Below, one piece after another: positions 6,733 to 13,755 of a DNA stretch of 20,503 bases. The notes beneath the pieces are model-generated. The model was not told the origin of the DNA, searched no databases, and saw only the letters and a program-made list of their open reading frames with translations. The DNA is from an uncultured Clostridia bacterium. GTDB lineage: Bacteria; Bacillota; Clostridia; Christensenellales; Borkfalkiaceae. Position 1 is the stretch's first letter. Each line of letters opens with the position of its first letter. A program made the translations under genes and the position numbers. The DNA lies in NCBI GenBank assembly GCA_947629225.1, contig CANRCY010000009.1:1-20503 (forward strand), written 5' to 3'.

Positions 6733-7401
6733 TTACCCGTTGATCTTTGCGGGGAGAACGTCGAGCCCGACTTTTCCGCCCTTGACGGCGGAAAGGAGCA
6801 CGGCATAGGGCTTTGCGCCCTCTTTGCCCGCGACGAATTGCAATTTTTTGGGTTCGAGCCCGCACTCCCGCAAAGCGCAGACGATCTCCGCGAGACGGTC
6901 GGCGCGGTGGACGAGCGCAAACCTGCCGCCGAATTTCAGACATCTTGCCGCGGCATGGCAGAGCTCCCCGAGCCCGAGAGAACGCTCCCGCCGTGCCTCC
7001 GCCTTGTCTGCCGCGGTCTGCGCCGCGCCCGCTCCCTCCCGTTCGTAGGGGGGATTGCAGAGAATGAGGGAGAACGCCTCGGTGTACTTTGCGGGGATCT
7101 CCTGCAAGCGGCAGTTCTCTACGGTAAAAATCTCTTCGAGGCGGTTGAGGGCGACCGTGCGGCGGCTCATTTCGGCGAGCGCGGACTGCATCTCGAAGAG
7201 GGTGACTTGCTCCACGCCCTTGTTCTCGGCAAAAAAATGCAGACCGACGATCCCGCTCCCCGAGCAGAAATCGGCGACCCGTTCCCCCTTTTTCGCCTTC
7301 AAAAAGCGCGCCAAAAGCACGCTGTCGGACGTGAAGCGATAGAGAGAGGTATCTTGTACGATCTTGTATTCCCCGATCAGGAGACTTTCTATGACCTGCA
7401 T
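6733..7401 (-). CDS. TrmN6/YabB-type tRNA (adenine-N6) methyltransferase
   Basis: 222 aa from ATG 7399-7401, with site agaggg 4 bp upstream. It is a class I SAM methyltransferase: motif I VADFCSGSGIVGLHF (43-57), an acidic residue in FEMQSALAEMSRRTVALN, and motif IV CNPPYE, typical of exocyclic-amine (N6-adenine) methylases. The segment YRFTSDSVLLARFLKAKKG matches the TrmN6 (YfiC/YabB) family, which in E. coli modifies A37 of tRNA1(Val). The exact tRNA target here is inferred from the family. It lies between the ferredoxin gene and rsmI. No promoter is visible, so expression may depend on read-through of the hairpin at 7463-7479. Symbol withheld because several paralogous families look alike. 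Confidence 0.85.
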   Translation of the reverse strand: MQVIESLLIGEYKIVQDTSLYRFTSDSVLLARFLKAKKGERVADFCSGSGIVGLHFFAENKGVEQVTLFEMQSALAEMSRRTVALNRLEEIFTVENCRLQEIPAKYTEAFSLILCNPPYEREGAGAAQTAADKAEARRERSLGLGELCHAAARCLKFGGRFALVHRADRLAEIVCALRECGLEPKKLQFVAGKEGAKPYAVLLSAVKGGKVGLDVLPAKING

Positions 7402-7424
7402 GTTGCCCTCTGTTGCAAAAGTTT

Positions 7425-7438
7425 GCCGCGAACGCGGC
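7425..7438 (-). other. Small hairpin before the TrmN6-like gene
   Basis: gccgcg-aa-cgcggc is a perfect 6-bp stem lying 24 bp upstream of the methyltransferase start. On the minus strand it is followed by aaacttttgc. It could attenuate or stabilise read-through transcripts; that is an inference. Confidence 0.45.
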
Positions 7439-7449
7439 GGAAAAGGGCG

Positions 7450-7479
7450 AAAAAAAGAAAAAGACGCGAAAAACGCGCC
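7450..7479 (-). terminator. Terminator after the ferredoxin gene
   Basis: Minus strand: GGCGCG-TTTTT-CGCGTC, a 6-bp stem (7474-7479 with 7463-7468), followed by TTTTTCTTTTTTT. It lies 16 bp beyond the ferredoxin stop. The stem is short, so termination may be partial, letting the two methyltransferase genes be read. Confidence 0.7.
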
Positions 7480-7494
7480 CTTTCTCTTCCGATG

Positions 7495-7665
7495 TTATTC
7501 GGCTTCGATTGCTCCGGTGGGGCAGCCGTCCTCGCAAGCGCCGCAGTCGATGCAAGCGTCGGGATCGACGACATACGTCGTATCGCCGGGTGCGATGGCG
7601 CCTACGGGGCAAGTATCTGCGCAAGCGCCGCAGGAGACGCAAGCGTCGCTGATCTTGTGAGCCAT
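7495..7665 (-). CDS. 2[4Fe-4S] ferredoxin
   Basis: 56 aa from ATG 7663-7665 with a strong ribosome site (ggaggtgtcatt then ATG). Two complete cluster motifs are present: CVSCGACADTCP (9-20) and CIDCGACEDGCP (38-49), each CxxCxxCxxxCP, so each motif's three close cysteines bind one cluster together with the distant cysteine of the other. GAIAPGD and PTGAIEAE are the usual links. This is the clostridial low-potential electron carrier type, soluble and cytosolic, serving hydrogenases, pyruvate:ferredoxin oxidoreductase and similar enzymes. It has its own consensus promoter and terminator and sits between ricT and the TrmN6-like gene, where B. subtilis has yabA. The acidic composition fits the family. 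Confidence 0.96.
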   Translation of the reverse strand: MAHKISDACVSCGACADTCPVGAIAPGDTTYVVDPDACIDCGACEDGCPTGAIEAE

Positions 7666-7694
7666 AATGACACCTCCATATTGATGTTATCCGT

Positions 7695-7723
7695 ATTATA
7701 GCACACGAATTCGAATTCGTAAA
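7695..7723 (-). promoter_or_regulatory. Ferredoxin promoter with a palindromic spacer
   Basis: Minus strand: TTTACG (7723-7718), 17-bp spacer, TATAAT (7700-7695). A perfect 16-bp palindrome, acgaattcgaattcgt, occupies 7705-7720, overlapping the -35 box and most of the spacer. A protein bound there would block RNA polymerase, so it is a candidate operator. Confidence 0.75.
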
Positions 7724-7742
7724 GTTTTTTAAGAAAAATTTT

Positions 7743-8603
7743 TTATTCCTCGGGGATTTTGTCGGAATCGTCGTCCTCTTTCTCCTGTTCGGGCTTCTCG
7801 ACCGAGCGTTTGAACGAAAGCTGGTCCACGGGGAAATCGCGGTAGAACAGATTCCCGTCCTTTTCGATCTTGACCCGCACTTGCAGGGTGAGCATATTGA
7901 CGGCGATGACCGAGCCGCGCCCTTCGGGCGTGCCGACCGTTCCGCCGATCTTCGGCATCTGTTTGTAGACCCCCGCGTAATAGTCGTTTTCGTAGGACAG
8001 GCAGCACATGAGCCTTCCGCACAGACCGCTGATCTTGGTGGGGTTGAGCGAAAGCCCCTGGTTCTTTGCCATTTTGATGCTGACTTTGCGGAATTCGGGC
8101 ATACAGCTCGCGCAGCAACATGCCCTGCCGCAAGGAGCGACCCCGCCCAAGATGCGCGTTTCGTCGCGGACGCCGACCTGCCGAAGCTCGATACGGATAT
8201 GGAAAACCGAGGCAAGGTCCTTTACGAGCTCGCGGAAATCCACTCTCCCCTCCGCCGAGAAGTAGAAGATGACCTTGCTCCCGTCGAAGGTGAATTCGCA
8301 GGCGATGATCTTCATCGCGAGACCGCGGGCGGCGACCTTTTCCTTGCAGATACGGATCGCCTCTTCCCTGCGGTCCTCGTTGTTTTTCACCGTTTCGAGG
8401 TCCTTCTCCGTCGCGATACGGATGACGGGTTTTAAGGGGGCGGTGTTCTCCGCCTCCCATTCGGGTTCGACGACCGTGCCGAACTCCATCCCGCGGGACG
8501 TTTCGACGATCACGTTCTGACCGCGTTTGAGCGTCAGCCCGCCCGACGTAAAATAATAGGGCTTGCAGTTGCCTTTGAACTTGATAACGACTACCTTTGC
8601 CAC
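7743..8603 (-). CDS. ricT: PSP1-domain protein RicT (YaaT)
   Basis: 286 aa from GTG 8601-8603, with site gaggag upstream inside the end of holB (13-bp overlap). The N-terminal part has VVVIKFKGNCKPYYF and KRGQNVIVETSRGMEFGTVV (28-47). The PSP1 core carries the cysteine cluster C158GRACCCASC167 and later cysteines at 195, 200 and 201 (GLCGRLMCCL). Residues 267-286 are an acidic, charged tail. In B. subtilis RicT forms a complex with RicA and RicF that binds [4Fe-4S] clusters and is needed for RNase Y-dependent mRNA maturation and for development. The cysteine pattern seen here fits cluster binding. The holB-ricT order is the conserved Firmicute order. A ferredoxin gene lies immediately downstream. 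Confidence 0.93.
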   Translation of the reverse strand: MAKVVVIKFKGNCKPYYFTSGGLTLKRGQNVIVETSRGMEFGTVVEPEWEAENTAPLKPVIRIATEKDLETVKNNEDRREEAIRICKEKVAARGLAMKIIACEFTFDGSKVIFYFSAEGRVDFRELVKDLASVFHIRIELRQVGVRDETRILGGVAPCGRACCCASCMPEFRKVSIKMAKNQGLSLNPTKISGLCGRLMCCLSYENDYYAGVYKQMPKIGGTVGTPEGRGSVIAVNMLTLQVRVKIEKDGNLFYRDFPVDQLSFKRSVEKPEQEKEDDDSDKIPEE

Positions 8604-9487
8604 TTTTCTTTCTCCTCTTGAATCCCGAGCGCAAGCGCATACAGACAGCTTGCGTAATTTGCGTTGAATTGCATCTGTTTTTCCGCCTCTCCCACGAGCC
8701 CGAGCGCGGAGACGACCGCCCCGAGGGGGTATCCCTGCGGCAGGTCCCGCGAACGCGCGTATTGTCCCTGCCCCGCCTCCTGCATGAGCATATCGCGGAG
8801 GGCGCTCTTTAATGCGGCGAAAAATTCGCGGCTGTTCTTTTTTTCGGCGAGTTCGCGGCAGAGCAGTTCGCTGTCCTCTCCCGCAAGAAACCTCTGCGCG
8901 TAGGCAAATTCCCCGCCCGAGAGAAGACTTTCGCCCATCGAGAAAATCCCTCCGCTCGCGCCTGCCGCGCGGGAGACGTCTTCGCGCGGGTATTTGCGGC
9001 GGAGCGCCTCTGCCACCTGCTCCTCGGAAAAGGGCGGGACCGCGTACCGTTTTACGCGGGAGAGCACGGTGGGCAGAACGGAGAACTCCCCCTCCGCCCC
9101 CAAGAGGAAACAGACCCCTTCGGGCGGCTCTTCGAGGATTTTCAGCAGCTTGTTCTGCACGAGCGCCGAAGCGAGGTGGAAACGGTCGAATACGATGAGT
9201 TTCCGCTTTGCCTCCACGGGCGCGAGAAGGCTCTCTTCCAAAATCCGTTCGCAGTCGTCTACGCTCGGCTTTTCCCCCTCCGCGGGGAAAATGAGGCAGT
9301 CGGAATAACTCTCCTTTTCGATGAGCGCGGCGGTGCGGGAGCCGTCCTCGGCGCGGAAAAACGCCTTGGCGCACTCTTTCAGCAGGACGCGCAGATATTT
9401 TTCGTCGGGAAAGAGCACGAGCGCGGACAGGAAATCCCCCTGCGCGATCGCCCGATATGCGTTTGTCGAACGGAGCAGACCGATCAT
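8591..9487 (-). CDS. holB: DNA polymerase III delta' subunit, degenerate N-terminus
   Basis: 298 aa from ATG 9485-9487 with site aggaaac. The diagnostic segment is VQNKLLKILEEPPEGVCFLL (110-129), followed by LPTVLSRVKRY, the SRC-like sensor region of clamp-loader AAA+ subunits. Delta' is the ATPase-dead stator of the clamp loader that places the beta clamp on DNA. The usual N-terminal HAYLF-x-G-x-x-G-x-GK P-loop is replaced by SALVLFPDEKYLR, and the four-cysteine zinc module is not seen. The protein is also slightly short. These are expected or tolerable losses in a stator, but they are more extreme than usual. Its ATG overlaps the decarboxylase stop (ATGA), and its end overlaps ricT. Confidence 0.85.
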   Translation of the reverse strand: MIGLLRSTNAYRAIAQGDFLSALVLFPDEKYLRVLLKECAKAFFRAEDGSRTAALIEKESYSDCLIFPAEGEKPSVDDCERILEESLLAPVEAKRKLIVFDRFHLASALVQNKLLKILEEPPEGVCFLLGAEGEFSVLPTVLSRVKRYAVPPFSEEQVAEALRRKYPREDVSRAAGASGGIFSMGESLLSGGEFAYAQRFLAGEDSELLCRELAEKKNSREFFAALKSALRDMLMQEAGQGQYARSRDLPQGYPLGAVVSALGLVGEAEKQMQFNANYASCLYALALGIQEEKEKWQR

Positions 9488-10530
9488 GTTTCCTCCCGAT
9501 ACATGGGAATGACTCCCGCGGGCGCGTCTTCGGCGACGGAGCCGCGGGGCAACGCTGTGAGCAGCCGCCCGAGTTTTTTCAGCTCCCCCTCCCGCGTGCA
9601 GGGCGAAAGGTAGAACAACAGATAGTTTCCGTCGTCGAACTCGGGATATACGCCGCTGCGTTCGAGGCGTTCCCGCGCGAGGGAGCAATTTTGCCCGAAC
9701 GGGACGAGAATTTTCGTCCAATCGGCGTTTTTTACGCAACCGTATTGCGTTTTGAACAATTCCGCCGCGCGTTCGATCTTCTCGTTGCGCGGATATTTTA
9801 CGGCGTATTCCACGCTCGCCATGATGGGATAGGAGGGCGAACTCGTACGGAACATCTTTACGCTCCCGCCGAGAAGTTCCCCCCACTTAGCGTTCTTTGC
9901 CGAGACGACAGCCCCCTGCGTGAGCGCGGGAAGAGATTTGTGCACGCCGTCCACCCAAAGGTCTGCATAACTGCCCGCATAGAGTTCGGGCGTAAAATGC
10001 AGGTGCGAACCGTGCGCGCCGTCGATCAGAAAGGGCTTCCCCGCCCGTTTGCAGACCGCAGAGAGCGCGGCAAGGTCGGGAAAGTTGCCGTAATAGTCGG
10101 GCGAGGTGACAAGCAGCGCCCCCGCGCGGGCGAGCGCCCTTTCCGCCTCTTCCGCGGCGGGCTGGCAGGGAATGCCGCAACGCACCGTTTGGGGAACGGG
10201 CACGATTTCGAACCCGAACGCTTTGCACGCGTTCCGCACGCTCGGATGCGAAAAAACAGGCGCGGCGACGGAGCAAATCCCCGCCGCTTTCAGGCACCAG
10301 AGCATCGAGAAGACGCCCGATGTGCTGCCGTCCGTCAAGAGAAAACTGCGTTCTGCCCCCAAAATGCGGGCGACGTCTTCCTGCGCCGCTTTGAGTACGC
10401 CGCGGGGGGAGAGCAGACAGTCGGAATAGCTGAGTTCTGTGATGTCCGCGCCCGCACGCTTGTGCCCCGGGGTGTGAAAGGAGATGTGCTTCCCCTGCGC
10501 GCGGAGCATGGAGGCGATCCGAAGGGTCAT
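9484..10530 (-). CDS. Short Orn/Lys/Arg decarboxylase-family (YaaO-like) PLP enzyme
   Basis: 348 aa from ATG 10528-10530. It is a fold-type I PLP protein: SFHTPGHKR (17-25), LLTDGSTSGVFSMLW (64-78), VTSPDYYGNF, LIDGAHGSH (168-176), and WVDGVHKSLPALTQGAV (192-208), in which K198 should bind PLP and D170 the pyridine nitrogen. These are the hallmarks of arginine/lysine/ornithine decarboxylases that feed polyamine synthesis. Full-length relatives such as B. subtilis YaaO/SpeA have roughly 480-490 aa. Here the C-terminal domain is largely missing, and the protein ends at GVIPMYREE. The frame is intact and coupled on both sides by ATGA overlaps, so it is probably a genuine short form. Substrate cannot be assigned. 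Confidence 0.85.
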   Translation of the reverse strand: MTLRIASMLRAQGKHISFHTPGHKRAGADITELSYSDCLLSPRGVLKAAQEDVARILGAERSFLLTDGSTSGVFSMLWCLKAAGICSVAAPVFSHPSVRNACKAFGFEIVPVPQTVRCGIPCQPAAEEAERALARAGALLVTSPDYYGNFPDLAALSAVCKRAGKPFLIDGAHGSHLHFTPELYAGSYADLWVDGVHKSLPALTQGAVVSAKNAKWGELLGGSVKMFRTSSPSYPIMASVEYAVKYPRNEKIERAAELFKTQYGCVKNADWTKILVPFGQNCSLARERLERSGVYPEFDDGNYLLFYLSPCTREGELKKLGRLLTALPRGSVAEDAPAGVIPMYREET

Positions 10531-11405
10531 GAGCCGAAACTCTCCACAAGCAATCTGAGATAGGAGATCGTCTCGTAGCGAAGGTCGTTTTTGACCTCTT
10601 TTGCCGCCTTCCCCTCGTCCGAGTCACGGGTGAAGATGAGCATGCACACGTCCGTGCCCGAGGGCGATCCCTCTTCCGTAACGCAATAGTAGTAGTTGCG
10701 TATGCTCGCCAATCCGCCGAGCGCAAACGCCTTGGGGTGCGGAACGTCGTTTTCGTCCGTCACGGTGACGAAGGGAAGTTTTCCGCTGTCGAGATAATCT
10801 TTGACGAAGATAAAGTCGGAGCGGAGCTTTTCGAGGCGGGAGAGCTCGTCCTTAACGCCCGCGGCTTTTTTGGCTTCGGTGCGGTAGCGGCGGTCGTTGC
10901 CGTTGCGCGCGAGGAAACAGGCTTCCGCCTCTGCCTCGTCGATCTCCCCCGTGCGCCAATTTTCGCCGAAAAAGCGGATGAGGTAGTTTTCGCAATCGCT
11001 GAGGTATACGTCGAGATCGCGCGTCAACGGGCACTGGTCGCCGCCGAATCCTTCCTGCAAGGCGGATTTCGTGGCGAAGATCACCGTGCCGCTTCTGACA
11101 GAGAGACGGGCGGCAAGCGCCGCGCCCGAGTACTGACCTTGCCCGAAGGTCTCTTGCTCCACTTTGAGAATGTCATAGGAGAGCACGCCGTTTTCGAGAC
11201 GGCGGGCGATCTCTTCCGACGCGCTGCCCTGTTGGAGCTCCCCGTAGCCGTAGATCGTAAAGACCTGCTCCTTTGCGGGGCGGGTCTTGGCAGTCGTGAA
11301 GAGCACGGCAAGCGCAACCACCGCCGCCGCGATCGCCGCGATGATCTTCAACCAATCGTAAGAGAGCAGGTTGGCAAGTCTCGATTTTGTAATCCGTGCG
11401 TCCAT
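10527..11405 (-). CDS. Membrane-anchored protein of unknown function, one N-terminal TM segment
   Basis: 292 aa from ATG 11403-11405. I do not recognise a named family. A short basic cytoplasmic start is followed by one strong hydrophobic segment (about 19-37, LKIIAAIAAAVVALAVLF). The large remainder should lie outside the membrane and contains aromatic and charged stretches such as SDCENYLIRFFGENW and KAFALGGLASIRNYYYCVT. There is no lipobox. No ribosome site or promoter is visible, so expression probably depends on transcription from upstream. Its stop overlaps the decarboxylase start (ATGA 10527-10530), making it the first gene of a coupled set with the decarboxylase, holB and ricT. It stands where tmk might be expected in related genomes but has no kinase motif. 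Confidence 0.75.
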   Translation of the reverse strand: MDARITKSRLANLLSYDWLKIIAAIAAAVVALAVLFTTAKTRPAKEQVFTIYGYGELQQGSASEEIARRLENGVLSYDILKVEQETFGQGQYSGAALAARLSVRSGTVIFATKSALQEGFGGDQCPLTRDLDVYLSDCENYLIRFFGENWRTGEIDEAEAEACFLARNGNDRRYRTEAKKAAGVKDELSRLEKLRSDFIFVKDYLDSGKLPFVTVTDENDVPHPKAFALGGLASIRNYYYCVTEEGSPSGTDVCMLIFTRDSDEGKAAKEVKNDLRYETISYLRLLVESFGS

Positions 11406-11617
11406 AGTGTGTTTGATGTGATGTTTTTTTGCGGGGGCGAGGGTTTCTTAATATGGTTGAGATTTCTCCACGCGGTCGCTTTGCTCCCTTGGTCGAAATG
11501 ACAAAAGAAGATCGCTTTGCTCCCTTGGTCGAAATGACAAAAGGAGATCGTTTTGCTCCCTTGGTCGAAATGACAAAAGAAGGAACACGCGAGGCGAAAG
11601 GACACAAACCCTGCCGC
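11406..11617. repeat. Intergenic dispersed repeat with a 36-bp unit triplicated in tandem
   Basis: A dispersed repeat begins at 11455 (ttgagatttctccacg...) and its inner part is tandemly expanded. Three units of 36 bp start at 11476, 11512 and 11548, each tcg(c/t)tttgctcccttgg followed by tcgaaatgacaaaag. Differences are one or two bases per unit. The array lies between lysS and the one-TM protein gene. No terminator is visible, so lysS transcripts may run through it. Confidence 0.85.
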
Positions 11618-13108
11618 TTACTTTTTGGGTTTCATGGTGGGGAAGAGCAATACGTCGCGGATCGTGGGGCTGTCCGTGAGGAGCATGACGAGGCGGTCTA
11701 CCCCGAGCCCCAGCCCGCCCGTGGGCGGCATGCCGTGTTCGAGCGCATCCAAAAAGTCTTCGTCCACCTGCGCGTTGGTGCCCTGCGCACGCTTCTTCGC
11801 CGCCTGCGCCTCCATGCGCTTCCTTTGGTCGATGGGGTCGTTGAGCTCGGAGAAGGCGTTGCCCATCTCCATGCCCATCATGAAATATTCGAACCGTTCG
11901 GTCATTGTGGGATCGGTCGGCTTGCGCTTGGCGAGCGGAGAGATCTCCACGGGGTAATCGTAGATAAACGTGGGCTCGATCAGCTTGTCCTCGACGAACG
12001 CGTCGAAAAACTCCGCCAGAATGTGCCCCTTGGTGCACTTGTCCTTCTCGAATTCCACACCCTTTTCACGGGCGATCGCCTGCGCTTCCTCGTCCGAATG
12101 AATGGTGGAAAAGTCCACGCCCGAATACTTCTTTACTGCCTCTGCCATGGTGAAACGTTCCCATTTGGAGAAATCGAGCTCCACGCCCTGATAGGTGAAT
12201 TTAAGGGAGCCGCAAGCCTCCATGGCGACGTAGCGGTAGAGTTCTTCCACAAAGTCCATGACCTCGTGGTAATCGACATATGCCTGATAAATTTCCACCG
12301 TGGTGAATTCGGGGTTGTGCTTGGCGTCCATGCCCTCGTTGCGGAAAATGCGCCCCATTTCGTACACTTTCTCGAACCCGCCGACGATGAGCCGCTTCAA
12401 ATAGAGCTCCGTCTCGATGCGCAGATACATATCGAGGTCGAGGGCGTTGTGATGGGTCTTGAAGGGGCGGGCGTCCGCGCCGATCTCGAGCGGGAGCAAA
12501 ATGGGCGTGTCCGCTTCGAGAAATCCCCTCTCGTCGAGGAAAGTGCGGATCGCCTTGATGATCTTCGCGCGTTTGAAGAAGGTCTCGCGCACGCCTTGGT
12601 TCATGATGAGGTCGACGTGGCGGAGACGGTACTTCATGTCTGCGTCTTTGAGCCCGTTGTACTTTTCGGGCAGGGGCAAGAGCGCCTTCGAAAGCATTTC
12701 GAGGCGGGTGGCGTGAACGGTGATCTCCCCCGTCTGCGTCTTGAACACATAGCCGACGATCCCGACGACGTCGCCGATGTCATAGTCCTTTTTATAGGCG
12801 GCGTAAACGTCTTCCCCTACGTCCTGTCGGGTGATGTAGACCTGCAACTGCCCGTCGCGGTCGGAGATATGGGAAAAGGAAGCCTTCCCCATTACGCGGC
12901 GGGACATGAGCCGCCCCGCAACGGAGACCTCCTTCCCCTCGAACGTATCGAAGTGTTCCTTGATCTCCTCGGAATGGGACGTGACGAGATACGTCGTCTT
13001 TTCATAGGGATTGTTCCCCTCGGCGATCAGCTTTTCGAGCTTTTCCCGACGGATACGCGCCTGCTCGTGCAGATCTTCCTCTGCCGCGGGGACATTCTTT
13101 TCTTCCAT
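11618..13108 (-). CDS. lysS: Lysyl-tRNA synthetase, class II
   Basis: 496 aa from ATG 13106-13108, with site gaggagagcaac. The N-terminal OB-fold anticodon-binding domain spans about 55-140 (VSVAGRLMSRRVMGKASFSH then ISDRDGQLQVYI). The class II catalytic domain follows: ARPFKTHHNALDLDMYLRI near 213-231, motif 2 FRNEGMDAKHNPEFTTVE (255-272), and motif 3 GLGLGVDRLVML (465-476). The PVEISPLAK stretch is the usual lysine-site neighbour. The enzyme charges tRNA-Lys with lysine using ATP in the cytosol. The text before ARPF reads LEIGAD where many members have GGA-x. It follows greA by 10 bp in one operon. Confidence 0.97.
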   Translation of the reverse strand: MEEKNVPAAEEDLHEQARIRREKLEKLIAEGNNPYEKTTYLVTSHSEEIKEHFDTFEGKEVSVAGRLMSRRVMGKASFSHISDRDGQLQVYITRQDVGEDVYAAYKKDYDIGDVVGIVGYVFKTQTGEITVHATRLEMLSKALLPLPEKYNGLKDADMKYRLRHVDLIMNQGVRETFFKRAKIIKAIRTFLDERGFLEADTPILLPLEIGADARPFKTHHNALDLDMYLRIETELYLKRLIVGGFEKVYEMGRIFRNEGMDAKHNPEFTTVEIYQAYVDYHEVMDFVEELYRYVAMEACGSLKFTYQGVELDFSKWERFTMAEAVKKYSGVDFSTIHSDEEAQAIAREKGVEFEKDKCTKGHILAEFFDAFVEDKLIEPTFIYDYPVEISPLAKRKPTDPTMTERFEYFMMGMEMGNAFSELNDPIDQRKRMEAQAAKKRAQGTNAQVDEDFLDALEHGMPPTGGLGLGVDRLVMLLTDSPTIRDVLLFPTMKPKK

Positions 13109-13118
13109 GTTGCTCTCC

Positions 13119-13589
13119 TCAGTCGATTTTACGGATGGTAAGTTGGTATTCGAAATTGTTGGGCGCCTTGACGGTGACTTTATCCCCCTTCTTGTGGCGG
13201 AGAAGCGCCGCGCCGACGGGAGATTCGTTGGAGATGATGTTGTTCATGGGGTCCACTTCGGTGGTGCCCATGATGGTATAGACGACCTCTTCTTCGAGAT
13301 CGGCGTCCCAAACGGTGACTTTGGAGCCGATGTGCACGACGGAGTTGTCGTCCGTCTCCTCGATGATGACGGCGTTTTTGACCTTATATTCGAGCTCGGC
13401 GATCTCGCCCTCGTTTGCCGCCTGTTCGTTGCGCGCCGCGTCGTATTCGGCGTTCTCCGAAAGGTCGCCGTGGCTGCGCGCCTCGGCGATGCGGTCGACG
13501 ATCTCTTTCCGCTTGACCGTTTGAAGATATTCGAGCTCCTTTTTTGCCGCCTCGTAACCTTCCTGCGTCATGTAAAACTGTTCTGCCAT
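13119..13589 (-). CDS. greA: Transcription elongation factor GreA
   Basis: 156 aa from ATG 13587-13589. This is preferred over the longer frame from 13652 because AAGGGG lies 7 bp upstream of it and the length fits. The N-terminal coiled coil (about 1-75) contains MTQEGYEAAKKELEYLQ and the conserved tip HGDLSENAEYDAARNEQ, whose acidic residues enter the RNA polymerase secondary channel and promote cleavage of backtracked RNA. The C-terminal FKBP-like domain includes VHIGSKVTVWD, EVDPMNNIISNESPVGAALL and KKGDKVTVKAPNN. It forms an operon with lysS, an association seen in several Firmicutes. A consensus promoter and a two-hairpin leader precede it. Confidence 0.97.
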   Translation of the reverse strand: MAEQFYMTQEGYEAAKKELEYLQTVKRKEIVDRIAEARSHGDLSENAEYDAARNEQAANEGEIAELEYKVKNAVIIEETDDNSVVHIGSKVTVWDADLEEEVVYTIMGTTEVDPMNNIISNESPVGAALLRHKKGDKVTVKAPNNFEYQLTIRKID

Positions 13590-13602
13590 TTTGAACCCCT
13601 TT

Positions 13603-13665
13603 GCGCCCCGCTTACGGGCGCGTGATTTTATAAGACGACCGTGATTTCGCATGCGGAAACCACGG
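13603..13665 (-). promoter_or_regulatory. Structured 5' leader of greA-lysS
   Basis: Two hairpins lie in the ~90-nt leader. Hairpin A at 13639-13665 has a 10-bp stem (ccgtggtttc with gaaatcacgg, one G-T). Hairpin B at 13603-13621 has a 6-bp all-GC stem and abuts the ribosome site at 13596-13601. Hairpin B could modulate access to that site. I match no known riboswitch, and neither hairpin is followed by a U tract. Confidence 0.5.
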
Positions 13666-13686
13666 CATTCTCTCGAACTTGCCTAT

Positions 13687-13715
13687 ATTATAGTCTTTTT
13701 CGGCGGCTTTGTCAA
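13687..13715 (-). promoter_or_regulatory. Consensus promoter of greA-lysS
   Basis: Minus strand: TTGACA (13715-13710), 17-bp spacer, TATAAT (13692-13687). Both hexamers are perfect and the spacing optimal, so strong constitutive transcription is expected. Confidence 0.93.
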
Positions 13716-13755
13716 CTCACTTGCCCATACAGAGTAAAATTTTGTGGAAAATGCA

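Noticed and set aside
11476..11583. Three 36-bp tandem units as a possible CRISPR array
   Set aside because: The units are directly adjacent with no unique spacers, and no cas genes are in the window.
11429..13141. 570-codon plus-strand frame opposite lysS
   Set aside because: It is a shadow of lysS. Its start lies in the repeat region and the sequence resembles no protein family.
13590..13652. Longer greA start at 13652
   Set aside because: The extension covers the structured leader, has no ribosome site, and would give GreA a basic N-terminal tail not seen in the family.
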